DNA of 64,000 bases from Chaunax sp. Z400 (GCA_037577475.1 CM075197.1:27622150-27686149), one strand, 5' to 3'. Positions 1 to 13,376 are shown, counted from the first letter of the stretch. A program made the numbers and translations. The notes: a model not told the origin generated them from the letters alone.

Positions 1-173
1 TGGGAATGTCCTCGTGTCGGCAGGTTGATGCCTGTGGTTTCTGGACAAACTCTTGTGCTGCTCTGAGCTCGTAGCATTGGGAGGTGGGGAAAAACAAACA
101 CTGGGGAGATCAGGAATATCACCTCCTCCTATGAAACTGATTTAATCTGGGAATTCAGGAAGAGGCCATCCAA

Positions 174-3090
174 ATGGCCGGGAAGGACTACAATCATCTC
201 TTTAAGCTGCTCATCATTGGAGACTCCAGTTAGTGCATTTTGATTCATTTTAGATTCATTAATTTCAGTCACTTTCTGCCCCCCCCACTTTTATTTATCT
301 TTTAATCACACAGGTCGTTTTTATTTCCAGTATGATTTAACCTTTGCCTTTTGTCTTGCTTTATAAGCTCATCACATGCATTTTACAACAGCCGGCTGTC
401 ACTTAGTCAAACAAGCTTGGCTGTTCCTGATTGGTCACATTCATTTCCTCAAAGTGAGCGACCTGCTCATCTTGTTCTCTGATGGGTTTCTCTCCTAGGT
501 GTGGGGAAAAGCAGTCTTCTGCTCCGCTTTGCAGAAAACTCCTTCTCTGGTGAGTTAGTACAGTTTGCTAAAAGTCTGATGACAGTAAATGCCTCACTGT
601 TTTAGCTCCTATATACATAAAGCTTCCCAGAGTATGAAATCAGTCCTAACACACATTTGGTTCCACTTTTAGGCAGAGAATGAAAATCCTTTTATCAGGT
701 AGAGTCATCTTAAGTTGAGCAGAGCCGTCCTGACCTGATTATTGGGAGGGGATCCACTCCAGTCACACCACAGCTCTGCCAGCTAATGCTAATCGTCTGC
801 AGTTAATGAGCTAACCAGAATTATTTACCCCACTGGTTGGAGTGGTTTCCATTCATCTGTATCACAACAGCTGTATGGAACAGAAATGTCATATTTCATT
901 ATTATTATTATGTTGTTTTCCACCATTCGATGTTTGACCGGCGTCCGTTAAAGACATCATCTGGTTGATCTCCTTCTGCTATGAGTGGAGAATTAAATTA
1001 GCCTTTAGCGCCACCAACTGTTTATCTCTGGAGGTGTTTAACTTTTCATTTGAGCTCTAGAGACGTGAACATCAGGGATGATTTGGTGGTAAAGGCCCAA
1101 TTCACCCCCCACCATATTAATGTACTGCTGTTTCAAATATGTATTATCGACATTTTCTTCATAACAAAAATCGCTAGTTGTGCTTGTGTGTCTGTCATCT
1201 CTGGACAAATAGATAAAGTTTTAACGTTGTTTTAAGGCTGATTTGTGTATATCAGGGCTGCATCTTTCCTCCTTTTGATGACATGAAATTTATCAGAAGA
1301 TCACGTTAAAAATAGGTGATTTCCGTACATCGGTAACGTCCCCATTTGATTAAGAATGACAGTTTTTTATGTCTGTTTTTAGACATTTTATCAACTTTAT
1401 CAGTGTGACCTGAAAAAACATGTCCAAGCTGTGTCTGAGCTACAGCTTCATCCTCCTCCTAACAGATTGGAAGAACATCTTTTAAATTAAAAAGGAAATT
1501 AGAAATGGGATTGGGCCCAGAGCAGCTCTGAGGTTTCAGTTTGAAGACTCTTAAAAAGGAGAGCCTGAAAACTCAGAGGTGGAGATTGGTCAGATTTTTA
1601 GCTAAAAGTTAGCAGTCAAACCTGCTGATCCACCAGAGGCTTGCAGGCAGATGGACCGAGTACTTCCTGTCATTTTGATTTTGTTGATGGTCTCCTGCAG
1701 GAAGTTACATCACCACCATCGGCGTTGACTTTAAGATCCGAACAGTAGACATCGATGGAGAGCGGGTGAAGCTGCAGATCTGGGACACAGCGGGGCAGGA
1801 GAGATTCAGGACCATCACGTCCACGTAATGATCTCCACACCAAAACCGCTCTAACATTCAGGACGTTCAGCCTGGTGCTGTATCACTGCCTTCATTCTGA
1901 TTCGTCCTCCAGGTATTACAGGAACACCCACGGTGTCATCATTGTTTACGACGTCACCAATCCAGAGTCGTTTGTCAACGTCAAGAGGTGGTTGAATGAG
2001 ATCTCCCAGAACTGCGACAGCGTCTGTAAGATCCTGGGTGAGTCAGCAGGTTTAATGTGAGCTCCAAGGAATCCTGGGTGTCGGTGAAGGTTCACATCAG
2101 TACGTTTGTGTCAGAGTCGGTCTGTGCAGCAGGAAGTAAACCAGTCAAAATATCATCACACTCAGTAAATGTTAGGAGTCTTCAGCAGAAAGACTGTGGC
2201 TGAAATCATTCTTTTGTTCTCGCTCTCAGTGGGAAACAAAAACGACGACCCTGCCAGGAAAAAGGTGGATACCCAGGATGCTGTGAGTTTTGGGGAGTCG
2301 ATGGGGGTTCGTCTGTTTGAGACCAGCGCCAAAGAGAACATAAATGTAGAAGAGGTAACTTCAGCATCACATTACGCACAAGTCTGTCCAGGTCTGCTTC
2401 TTACTGTGGGGTTAAGCCTTTTGTTGACCTGGAAATGATGAATTTATTTTTTTTACCAGGCAACACAATAAAAGGCAAACATTTTTTAAAAAGTCAGGTG
2501 ATGTTTTAGTGCAGAGCTTCTCAGTAAAACACCTGAAGAAGACATAAAAACATAAAATGACTCCATGCAGCTTGTAGCGAACGCTTGTAGTTTGAGTTCA
2601 GAAGAAGATTTCAGCTTTAAAAGGGTTTAAATCAAAGTCTCAGGGCTTCTGGACGTACAAGTCTCCATCTTCTCCTGGTGTTTACTGGATTAAGGAACCT
2701 CCCCTGACTGCATGAGTTTGGAGGTGAGGAGATGATGACTGAGCAGTCTAAACACACAAGGTTCCACTTTTCATTTAATAAAAAGACAGATATCGGCTTT
2801 AGGGATCAAACAGTTTGTACATTTTTGGAATAGATTTAAATAAAACTAAAGTGACCAAACAATGAATCAACTGTCCGACGAGCTCAGATGAATGTTGTGG
2901 AAGTTTTCCAGTAAGTCTGAACGCTGTTTGTCTCTTTGTTCAGATGTTCATGGCCTTCACCCACATGGTCCTCCGGGCCAAGAAGCAGAGCCAGAACAGA
3001 GCGGAGCGGGAACGGGAGAGGGAAGACACCGTCAACATCAACGCTCAGAGAGACCGGGACCGCCGGAAGAGAGGGAAGAAGTGCTGCTGA
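174..3090 (+). CDS. rab35: Rab35-like small GTPase, 6 exons, 208 aa
   Basis: Ras-superfamily GTPase of the Rab35 type; known Rab35 proteins control endosome recycling and actin at the plasma membrane. Exons: 174-228, 499-549, 1701-1824, 1913-2037, 2230-2354, 2944-3090. All junctions are GT-AG and keep frame. Visible motifs: P-loop GDSSVGKS (residues 16-23), switch I TTIGVDF (40-46), WDTAGQE (63-69), NKND (121-124), ETSAKEN (149-155) and a C-terminal Cys-Cys (207-208) for double prenylation. The N-terminus (DYNHLFKLLIIGDS) and FVNVKRW segment fit Rab35 best. Oddities are Ser19 where most Rabs have Gly, and a tail rich in Arg/Glu (about 170-205) that is longer than the usual Rab35 tail. The start is the only ATG giving the canonical N-terminus. 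Family assignment is firm; which Rab35 paralogue is not decided. Confidence 0.9.
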
Positions 3091-4315
3091 GGCCCCCCCC
3101 CCCCCCGACGCCACAAAGACACACAATCCCCTTACAGGACAACAGTGGAAACCAGATGAGGACGCCGTGCCTTTAAAATCAGCTTTGAGTGTTTGTGTTC
3201 ACCGTTTACTGCACAACAGACCTCAGGTCAGTCTGCTCAGCTGGTGGTGGTGAATGTAGCCGTCAGCACTGACTGCAGGTCAGCCTGGAGGCGACATTAA
3301 AGGATCTGTCAGCTGGTTTTTATTCCACTCACTAAGAACCACAGTGAAAGCCTGAATGATTACAGGACTGCTGTTTACTTTGTTTTCCTAATCAATTCAA
3401 ATGATCATTTTCTCCATAAAACAGCAAGAAGTCATGACGATGTCATCATTATTTCATCGCCGTGATCACCGTTATCCCAACGGTACCGCCCCCCCGCCGG
3501 GTTAGATGATCGTCTACGATACAAGACCAGGTCACAAAGCCGCTGATTGGCCGCCTCGATGTGAGCAGACGATAAATATGGTCGGTTGTCGTGTGGCCTT
3601 CAGGTCCGAGACGCGTCACCAGTAAAACTATTATTTCCACACCTGCTCTGCTTTCCTACGTGTCGCGTTTTTCTAACAGATAAAAGTGATAAAAGTTCAA
3701 ATGGAGTCACTTTTTTACCATTGATCACATCTGATAGGCTGTTATCCTGCTGTTCTGCGTTTCCAAGGCGTTTTTGAAGCAGCTGCACCTGAAATGATTC
3801 TTTGCCAAAGAAAACATGAATCTTTATTTTCTTATTGTAGATTACACTGAAGCTTTTAGCCATTTTTCCCACCATATTAATCCTGTTTTAGTGACGACAT
3901 CTGACCTGAAACGATCATCACAGAACATCAGAAACGCTGCAGGTTGATTTTAACACTGTAGTCATAGAAAAATAAAACCTGTAAAACTGATAAAGTACAA
4001 AAAGTCAATGATCCCTTTTGACATATGCCAGAGATGTGATTGTGTTGAATGAGGTACAAAAACATGGGTCTGGTCCTTGAACTCACCACCAGTGAACCAC
4101 TGAAAGGGAACTAACTGCTGCATTCATTACTAAACGGTAACCTTTAACATTAACAGGTGTGAGGAGTGCAGTTTAACGTCTGTTTGCCTGGTTTCTGTTC
4201 AAACGAGGCCAGTAATCCTTCAGAGTGTAACTTCAACACAGAACCAGCCCAAAATGTTCCAGTCACTGTTTTTATTCATGTAAATCTGTTTCTTTGCAAA
4301 TGTGTCCAAAAACCA

Positions 4316-4329
4316 AATAAAGCAATAAA
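4316..4329 (+). promoter_or_regulatory. Candidate polyadenylation signals of the rab35-like gene
   Basis: Two AATAAA hexamers (4316-4321 and 4324-4329) lie 1.2 kb after the rab35-like stop codon and just before the convergent anapc2 gene. An earlier AATAAA near 3971 could be used instead. From 3091 to 4315 I see no other gene, so this is read as 3'UTR. Confidence 0.45.
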
Positions 4330-4689
4330 TCAAGAGTTGTTTGTATTATTATAGAACATGTCATGAAACGGGACGATGTTGATTGGTTGATTCTGTTCAG
4401 TCAAACACACACCAGTGTTTGACACCAAAAACCTTAACACCACCTTATGAAAACAGTCTGCCTCTGTGTTTAAGAGGGTGGAGGTGCTTTTATTTTGAAA
4501 ACCAAACCCTTTAAAGTAACAGTCTTCTTTAATGATGCTGACATGCATTTCCTGATCACTGAAATGAACGATTCTAATACAGTTCCTTCACAGAAGCTGA
4601 GGACAGTATTTTCCTATATTTCCTACAGCATGTGAATGTAGCGTCTCACCAGAGCAATTTGTCCTCCTCGTTCTGCTGCTCCTCAACCA

Positions 4690-7600
4690 TCAGTTGGATT
4701 TGGGGAGTCTGTAGACGCCTGCAGAGACCATCAGCTGATGCTCCCTGACCTTCCTCTGTAGGAAGGCCTCCAGCTCGTTGATGTCCATCTCCGTGACGAC
4801 GGGCCCCGTGGCAACGAACATCCGGAGCATGGAGTGGATTCGGTCCAGAGTCATGCTGTCCAGGTTTGTCAGCATGGCCTGGATGTAGGCCCAGAACAGC
4901 TGCAGAGACGGAGGACGAGTGTTAAGATGTTTCTGCAGATGGTGTGTGTGTGGTGGGGTGTGTGTGAGGTGGGGTGAGGTGGTGAGGTGGGGTGTGGTGA
5001 GGTGGGGTGAGGTGTGTGGTGAGGTAGGTGGGGTGAGGTGGGGGGGTGGTGAGGTAGGTGGGGTGAGGTGGTGAGGGGTGGGGTGGGGTGGGGTGAGGTG
5101 TGTGGTGGGGTGGGGTGTGTGGTGAGGTGGGGTGGGGTGTGTGATGGGGTGAGGGGTGGGGTGGGGTGAGGTGAGGGGAGGGGTGGGGTGAGGGGAGGGG
5201 TGAGGTGTGGTGAGGTGAGGTGTGAGGTGAGGTGAGGTGGGGTGGGGTGGGGTGAGGGGTGGGGTGGGGTGAGGTGTGGTGAGGGGTGAGGTGAGGTGAG
5301 GTGAGGTGTGGTGAGGGGTGGGGTGAGGGGTGGGGTGAGGTGTGGTGAGGGGTGAGGTGAGGTGGGGTGGGGTGGGGTGTGGTGAGGGGTGGGGTGAGGT
5401 GTGGTGAGGGGTGAGGTGGGGTGAGGTGTGGTGGGGTGAGGTGTGGTGGGGTGAGGTGTGGTGAGGGGTGGGGTGAGGTGTGGTGAGGGGTGGGGTGAGG
5501 TGTGGTGAGGGGTGGGGTGGGGTGAGGAGGGGTGGGGTGGGGTGAGGAGGGGTGGGGTGAGGTGTGGTGAGAGGTGGGGTGTGGTGAGGGGTGAGGTGTG
5601 GTGAGGTGGGGTGGGGTGGGGTGAGGTGTGGTGAGGTGGGGTGGGGTGGGGTGAGGTGGGGTGAGGTGAGGTGAGGTGGGGTGGGGTGGGGTGAGGTGTG
5701 GTGAGAGGTGAGGGGTGAGGTGGGGTGAGGTGAGGTGTGGTGGGGTGAGGTGTGGTGAGGGGTGGGGTGGGGTGAGGTGTGGTGAGAGGTGGGGTGTGGT
5801 GAGGGGAGGGGTGTGGTGAGGTGGGGTGGGGTGGGGTGAGGGGTGGGGTGGGGTGAGGTGTGGTGAGGGGTGGGGTGGGGTGAGGTGTGGTGAGAGGTGG
5901 GGTGTGGTGAGGGGAGGGGTGAGGGGTGGGGTGAGCACCTGCAGCTTCTCCTCCCTCTGCTCAGACTGGGTGGTGGTGTTGGAGTCTCTCTCCTCATCGC
6001 TGTCGATCAGCATCACGCTCCTCTCCATCTTCTCTTTGGATGAGCCCGTCTCCACCACATAGTAACGCCCCCCCGCCTCCTCCCTCAGGACGCCGTGCTG
6101 CTGCCACAGCGCCAGCTTCCTGTGCACCAGCTCCTTCGCTGCTCCCAGCTTCACGCTCAGCTCCTCCAGAGTCCAAGAACCTGAATGAAAAACACACAAC
6201 CGGTCAGATCAGATGATGCTGGACCAGTTTCTGACGTTGCCTTGACTTACATTTAAGACACGACTAAATATTAATTAGAACCAGGCACACAAACGTGTGA
6301 TGATAAATGATTTGAGCTCACAGCAGAGCCACAAACAGGTTAATGACTGCTATAACAAACGTAACTGATCTCATCTGATAAGATGCTGAACAAAGGTTTT
6401 CCACAGCTACGACACCTGATTCCATCCTACACAGGAAAACGAGCCACGAATCAGTCGTTACTTTTTTCCTGGAAGTGCAGGATGATGGCGGCGTGGATCG
6501 GGGAGACGGTGAGGTTGGTGAGGGTGCGGTCCTCCAGCTCCACGTCCAGAGTGACGGAGCCCAGGTGAGGCTTCCAGCTCAGCGTCCTCATGGCCTGAAA
6601 CACAGACCACAAGCTGCTGTTGTCACCTCCTTCACTGTTAGACAGGAAACAGCTGCTGCCTTTCTACAACAGGTATTCTGTGACCTCTAAAATAATAATA
6701 CAAATAAATGATTTAAAGACAAATATAAATACAAAATAAATTAGACAAAGGTAAAGTTTTAGCCGTGGTGTGTTCAAGGACAGTACTCGGTACAGATTTA
6801 AGCGGTGCATTCAAGAGCTGCTGTGATGTCTCTAAATCCAACCAACGAGGACAAGAAGTCAGCAAACATGGAGGATGAAAGTGTTTAATTAAAACCTCAG
6901 CTGTCGTACTGTCATTGAATGCACCAACAGAGAGGGTTTTCATCAAACTAAAAAAATGGCTGCCATCCTCCTGACAGGACTGCTGTGAAGCAGCAGGTGA
7001 GCTCCACCTTGAGCTTCTCGTAGCGGTGCGTGTAGGCCTCCATCGCCTGGCAGACGGCCGGAGGGAGCTCCAGCTTCTCCTCCTTTAAAGGAGGCCAGAA
7101 CTCGGAGGACAGGATGATGGAGGACAGGGACAACGGCGGCTGCTCCTCCTCACTCAGCCTCGATTCCTCCTCGCGGATGTTGCTGTTGATCCTCCGTGAG
7201 TCTGCCATGTCCTGGGAGGAGACGGACGGGAATGTGTGACTGGAGCTGAATCATGTTTACTGCTTTACAACAGCTGAAGACGATGGGGACTTGTTTTAAA
7301 ACTAAAAACACCAGACAAAATGACTGCTTAAAAAAGGAGCTGACATCCCATAATCATCTCACGTTAGTTACAACCTTTTTAAGCTGAAATCTTCACTGTA
7401 GCCTCTGTGCTAAAAGAGTTAGCATGCAGGTCTGAGGAAGGTGCACCGCTACACGATGAGATTCGAGATAAACGGGTGTAAATAACGTCTTTTCTCGGTC
7501 TTTTAAAACTAGTCTCCATCAGTTTTCTGTGTTATTTTATTACATTTATCCAAATTTACAGATAGAAGGAAAACTAAACAGTAAAAATCTACGAACAGAA

Positions 7601-10600
7601 CTTCTCTGCCCCGTGATGTCATGTGGAGAGATCAGAGCGGGTCATTGTGGTTCTACAGGTCGGACGGTTTGACAGACTGCTTACCTTCAGCATGACCTCA
7701 CAGTAATGCATGTGAGATTCTCCGAACCGGAGCTTCAGTAGCTCCACGTTACGGATCTCCCTGCAAACAGAAGGACAGAACCAGATGAAGAACACCAGAA
7801 ACAGAAGACTTCCCCTCAGCTGGTGAGAAACAAGCTCTATAAACCTCCAGCTGTCATTATTCCTGATGTGTTTCTGTCATATCAGACACTGGAATCATCT
7901 GTTTCCAGCTGGTAAGTGAGGGAAACTCTCTCCTTCCTCCTCTTAGATGGTTTCAGTTGCTTAATTCTAGAGGTCATGAAAACATTTGTGTATAAGAATG
8001 ACTGATGAAAAAGAAGGACACTTGTTTTACTGATGCTCCTGTTTCCCCTTCCCTTCATTTGGAGGTTCGCCCTCCTCTAAATAATCTATAACTAATGACA
8101 CCACACACCTTAAAGCGCTCAGACCACAGTTAAAGTCAAGGCAACGGCTCCACTATGTGGCCAGGATGATGAAGACAACTGATGGAAGCCTACCTATTCA
8201 CTGAAATAGGTTTAGGGACGGTTGACATTTGTTTCCATTCTATATATAATTGCACATCCTGGGGTAGCTGTGAGTCTGGTTTGATGATGTGTCTGGGGAA
8301 AGAAGCGCGTTCCTTCGTACCTGGCCGTGTTGTAGTTGAGTTGGTGCAGCAGCCTGTCGGCCAGCACAGCTCTGTATTCGTCGATGAAGATGTCTTTACT
8401 GCCGTAGATACTGACCAGCAGGCTGATGATGTCTGACGAGCGACGCTTCGAGCCCATCTTATCTGAACACAAAACCATTCTTGTTCTAATCGAAGACCGG
8501 ACGAAGAAGAAAGAAGTTGTAGCTGTAACAGACGGTGCATTTACTGACCGGGGACGGCGTCGGTAGGGTCTGGAGTCCAGTCCTCTGGGTCGTTGCCTTC
8601 TTCGTCGCTGTCCTGCATCTCCAGGGTCACCGGGTCGCCTCTGGACAGCTCAGAGGCCAAGTCTGTGCATCCCTCAACGTCTCCAGTCAGACCTGCTACA
8701 ATCTGCCGCACCGTGTCCTCCCGAGTCCTTAAACGCACCACAGAAACACAACTCAACTGGGGTGAGCAGCAGCGTCTGTTTGTTTTTACCAAAACCATGT
8801 CATGTGTGACCACAACATATCAGCATATAAATAATTCTGTCTCTAAAACACTTTATGTGACTCACCTGAGGTACTTGCGTATTGGTTGACAGGCGACCTG
8901 CAGGATGACCATGGATGGGTCCAGTTCTCTGAGGGCCTTGATGGCCGAGATGTAAACCGTGAGGATGTCAGACGTGTGAACTCCTAAGAAGCGATGGTTG
9001 AACAAAGAGCGGGTCGTTAGAATGGCTTCTACATCTGTGTTCATACTAAACCAATCGAAACCCTGACCTGGATGCAGCAGGCGGCTCTCAAAAGCACATT
9101 TGAGCGACGTGAGGAGCTGCTGTCTCTGGTTGGTTCTTTCCAGACAAAACTTGAGATCTTCGATCGCAGCTTTGGATTCTGGGAAATCTGTAACATCATA
9201 AGCAGCAAGGGAAAAGTCACGAGTCTGTACATGTTCTGTTCCTCAGATTCATCTCTGCACATCCAGCGCAGACACAAGGCCAGGATGTATTTAGCCTAGC
9301 TTAGCACAAAGCCTGGAAGGAAAGAGAAAGTGCTAGCCGTTCACTATGGAAGGTAAAAATACATAAACACAAACAAGTGATACTAACTCCAAATACATGG
9401 AACTATAATGGACATGTTGGCTGTACTGAATCATGAATTCATTATTAAAAGTTTTTTGGGTTTTTTTTTTAAATAGAAGAGGATGGACGTCCAACACATG
9501 TTGGGAAACAAGCACACCTCTGATAATACTGAAGAGCTCCTCGATCCTCATGTTGACATATATCCTGCAGAAGAACTGGTGCATGTGGCATCTCCACTGC
9601 TTCAGGACCGAGCTGGCAGGCTGGCCGGCCCAGATGCTGGGAGCGCTGGGAGCACTGGGAGGAGGTACCGGCCCGTCTCTGTCCGCCTCGCTTGCAAACA
9701 CTTTGCTCAGCCAGCCCAGCACCAGCTCCAGCCACTGCTCACACAAAAAAAATGTAAAAAATGAAGGGACAGCTAATGGAGGGCTGATCCAGACTTTACC
9801 GACGTGTCACCGATCGGCAGAGACGCTCAGACGGTTTACCTCCTGGAACTCCAGCAGGAAGGAGCGTTCGTACTCGCCCCTGCAGTGCTGCTCCATTCGC
9901 TGCTCGATGAGCCGGTGGAGGATGGAGGTGACGGCCTCGGAGCTGACCCACTCCAGCAGCTGCAGTTTGGAACTAAAGACACATCAAGAAAATCCTCAGA
10001 GAAGCACATAAAGCATAAAGACATGTTGACGTGGTGAATAAGTAGAAGCCTGACGTTCCAGCAGTATCAGACTCTCTGTCCTCACAGTGTGTGGCTGAGC
10101 TCCTGCAGTTGCTCCAGGGCCTCCTGACACCAGCACTGCTGGGTGGGGACCCCGCAGCCTCGACAGACTCCTCCCTCTGGGCCGTCTGGAACCTCGGCCC
10201 CGTCCTCAGCCTCCCCCTGCTGGTTCATATAGACAGAGAAGGTCCGGCTGTATAACTCCAGCACCCGCTCCTGGAGAACAGGAGAGGGGGAGAAGAGGAG
10301 GAGGGCCCTGATGACAGTGAAGGCCCGCTCCTGGAGGCCCCTGGGCCCCGGGCCACACAGACTCCCATGGCCCTCGTCCTGCCATGTACCCAGTCTCTCT
10401 AAACCACCTAGGAGGAGGAGGAGGGGATGTTTGAATATTGTTGCTGATGTAAAGAAAGACAAACAGTAATCAGAGCTGAACCCACCCAGGAAAGGTTCCA
10501 GTCGGTCTAACAGAGTCCGGAAGGCGGTGAGGAGAACCCAGGCCCTGCCTCTCTCCTCCAGCTCATTCTCCGGCTGTTTGAGTCCGGACCAGAACTCAGG

Positions 10601-11312
10601 AACCACAGAGGAGGACAAACGTATCTGCAAAGTCTCCAGCAGCCAGCCGCCCAGCAGCCGACCCAGACCCTGACTGCAGAGCAGGGCCAACGAGTCGGAG
10701 AGGGTCTGCTCCGACACCGAGCAGCCAGGAGACATCTGAAAAATAAAACCACATACATGATGAGTTCTGAATAACACCACAGGACTCAAGTCTAAGGTCT
10801 GGGCCACAGACAAGCCACACACTGTGTGTTCAAGGTGTTTGGCAGAAATGGAATCCCAAAGGGGTTGAGTTTAACCCCAGACCTGGTCCTTGGTCTTAGA
10901 CTCTTTAGTTTAAGGTTGCTGATCTTGACTAAAGCAGCGCACAATTTAACAGGAGGTAACTGATTACACCTTATTAAATTAAAAATATGACAGCTAGCAT
11001 TACCAGTGAGTAATGGCGAAGACAGGTTATTTGAATGCCGAATAAAGCAAAATATCAAGGCTGATAAGGGAACAATTCTAAGTCGTATCCCAGCTGGTAT
11101 GAACCACTGCAACAAGCAACAAAACATTGAATCGTTAAATATTTGAACGTAGTTCGGTTCACTCCAGGTTAGCTTTATTTAGCTACATGAGTCCAATGAT
11201 GAAGCTAACTCACCAAAGCCACAGTGACAGCTTCCCAAGCATCAGCGACCCCCAGCTCTGCGTCAGGTCCGGACATCCCGGCTGACTCCGACTCCATCAC
11301 AGTTTCCTCCAT
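4690..11312 (-). CDS. anapc2: Anaphase-promoting complex subunit 2, 14 exons, 814 aa
   Basis: APC2 is the cullin-like scaffold of the APC/C ubiquitin ligase; with APC11 it forms the catalytic core that targets cyclin B and securin. Exons in transcript order: 11312-11214, 10735-10486, 10407-10086, 9972-9840, 9734-9518, 9187-9068, 8983-8866, 8727-8549, 8462-8321, 7760-7685, 7211-7008, 6594-6462, 6180-5939, 4899-4690. Every junction is GT-AG and in frame. Recognisable APC2 segments are REDTVRQIVAGLTGD, RRSSDIISLLVSIYGSKD, DMADSRRIN and the C-terminal winged helix ending SAGVYRLP. Length is close to human APC2 (822 aa). The N-terminal ~100 residues are poorly conserved. The start at 11312 is the first ATG of the first coding exon. 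The acceptor at 9734 has an alternative 3 bases upstream (adds one Gln). Intron 2 is only 78 bp; intron 13 is filled by a minisatellite. Confidence 0.93.
4931..5934. repeat. G-rich GGTGAGGTG/GGGGTGGGG minisatellite in anapc2 intron 13
   Basis: About 1 kb made of short units such as ggggtgaggtgtggtgaggg, with G-runs of 2-5 on the + strand. It lies between the anapc2 exon donor at 5938 and the acceptor at 4900, so the pre-mRNA carries the C-rich complement. The strand bias and absence of stop codons make long Pro/His/Thr/Ser-rich open frames on the - strand that run into the flanking exons; these are composition artefacts. Dense G-runs predict G-quadruplex formation on the + strand (inference). 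Confidence 0.95.
7270..7460. repeat. Fragment of a dispersed TTAA-type element (anapc2 intron 10)
   Basis: The segment with gatggggacttgttttaaaa, then a stretch close to ctgaaatcttcactgtagcc and tctgaggaaggtgcaccgct matches the inner part of the complete copy at 14708-15239. No termini are recognisable here. Confidence 0.6.
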
Positions 11313-12054
11313 TTTAATTGACTTTCTTCACAAATAACGAACTAGCTAGTAGAGTAGAACATTTAAACTTTGAGTTGTTTTGTCGCGTTATAACGTCACA
11401 AACGTCTATGTATAAGTACGCACTGTGTCTTAGATGTGTTTCATTAATCTATAAAAGTAATAATTGTTCTTATCAGTGACGTTCCTCTGTTATGAATTAA
11501 CATTACAGAGTTTAGTTTAGTACATCAGTTCTCGCTTGCGTATCGCGGGTTTCCGTCTTCTTCTTCTTCGCTGTCGTCTTCTTCTTCTTTCAAGAAACTG
11601 TATGCCAAGACTCTTAGTGCTGCACTCCACAGTTAATAATATTGATAATATATAGACATAGGTAGCTGCAGTTGTTACTATAAGTGATAGTAATACAAAC
11701 ATCAACAGTAGTATTATTATTATTAGTAATACTTATATTATATAGACTTAGAATTTTTAACATTTACTTGCCATTGTAAAGCAGACATGGTCACTGTATC
11801 TGAGTACATCTCCCTCTAGTGGTGGCGTTGAGTAACTATAAGTACCAAGCTAGACAATATTAAGTATACACATACTTCCGGTTTGCATTTTCAAAATGAA
11901 ACGTTTCCGAACCAGTTATAGTTAACGTTTTAGTCCGCTGGAAGGCAGTGTATGCTCACGATCATTAATTCCGAATATGAGGCACATTAAATCTCTTCGT
12001 GAATACGTTCCAAATAAAAATTTTCATTTTATTCAACACAGAGAAAAACTTCAC

Positions 12055-12118
<64 letters not shown>

Positions 12119-13376
12119 ACATATATATATATATACATATATATGTACATATATATATATATATATATGTACATATATATATATATATGTACACACATAT
12201 ATATATATATGTGTGTACATATATATATATATGTACATATATATATATAATATGTATATATATATACACACACACATCTTAGTATAAATAATATGAATGT
12301 CAATTAAAAGAAAAACCAAGAACAGTGACATCAGTATTATTGATAATTTTATGAATGAATATCTGTTTAATCACAATATTCTTGTCTGTAGACTGTCTGT
12401 CTAAATGCTCACACCAGGCGCACTTTAAAGAACACCATGATTTCCAAGACTTCTTTCAAAACAATTTGAAAACATAAGAAATAACAAGGGCTAACAAAAC
12501 AGGTAACATTTTCATGTTAATAGAAATGCCAGTAATATCTGTATTAAAAAATATGCACTTTATAAAATGTCATATATGGCTTGTTGGAATCATCAGATGA
12601 TGCAGGAGTCCATATTAATTGATAAATACCACATTTGTCAATAATAATGTTCTCCACATTACAACTCATTGGACACAATATTTGGAGTACCGTTGTAGAT
12701 TTTGATTGTTACTCTGTCTGGCAGCTGACCTGGAAGTATTTAGAATCGTGTCTTTTCACGGCCCTCCAGTGGATAAAATGAGGAACTGCAACGCTGCATT
12801 AAAAAATCGTGTCTTTTAACCTAATTGTGGACACTGGGTGGCGGTGTAATGATGACCGTCACTGGGCTGTAATTCACAAACATTATCCGCATAGTCACCG
12901 TTTACATCTCGAATGACTTCCGTTTAATTTGGTTATATGTTGTTTAGTTTCAATGACTGTAAAATAAATGATAAGAAAACCTAATTTTATTTTATAAATG
13001 TTATCATAATTGTTGCTTTTGTAATGTTTCCAAAGCAGAGCTGCAGTTAGTAAAATGGCCACTGGAGGCCATTGAACACTGATGATTATGTGTTACTGTT
13101 TCCATGAACGTTAAGTCACACGAAATAGCATGTGGTGACTTCCGCTAACGACGTTCAAAATAAAATTAAGATGTGTAAATACGCCATGTCACTGCATGAA
13201 TAGAGACGATACGCTGGTAGTAGATATAAATAGATTCATTTTGAGCCTAGTTTCGTGATTTTTAGCGCGTTAAGTCGAGCAACTGGCAAATGTTTTCTCA
13301 ACGAAACCTTTGATTTGAAAGGTCCGTTATAACTTCATGTTCCGTAGCAGCTAATAGCAGCTCAGACAGTAACATC
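11313..13376. other. Intergenic region between anapc2 and rnf25 (head to head)
   Basis: The two genes diverge from this 2 kb gap, so both promoters should lie in it. No TATA box is obvious next to either start. It contains CTT-rich sequence at 11550-11592 and the AT microsatellite at 12058-12275. No coding sequence is supported; open frames over the AT repeat are just Tyr/Ile dipeptides. Confidence 0.6.
12058..12275. repeat. Compound AT / GTGTAC microsatellite
   Basis: About 218 bp of alternating (AT)n interrupted by gtgtgtac and gtacat blocks that read nearly the same on both strands, giving a strongly self-complementary tract. Confidence 0.97.

Noticed and set aside
4690..6199. Two long Pro/His/Ser/Thr open frames (435 and 425 codons) on the - strand
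   Set aside because: They are the stop-free complement of the anapc2 intron 13 minisatellite running into flanking anapc2 exons; only the ends are coding.
11965..12331. Tyr/Ile-rich open frames on both strands
   Set aside because: Translation of the AT microsatellite.
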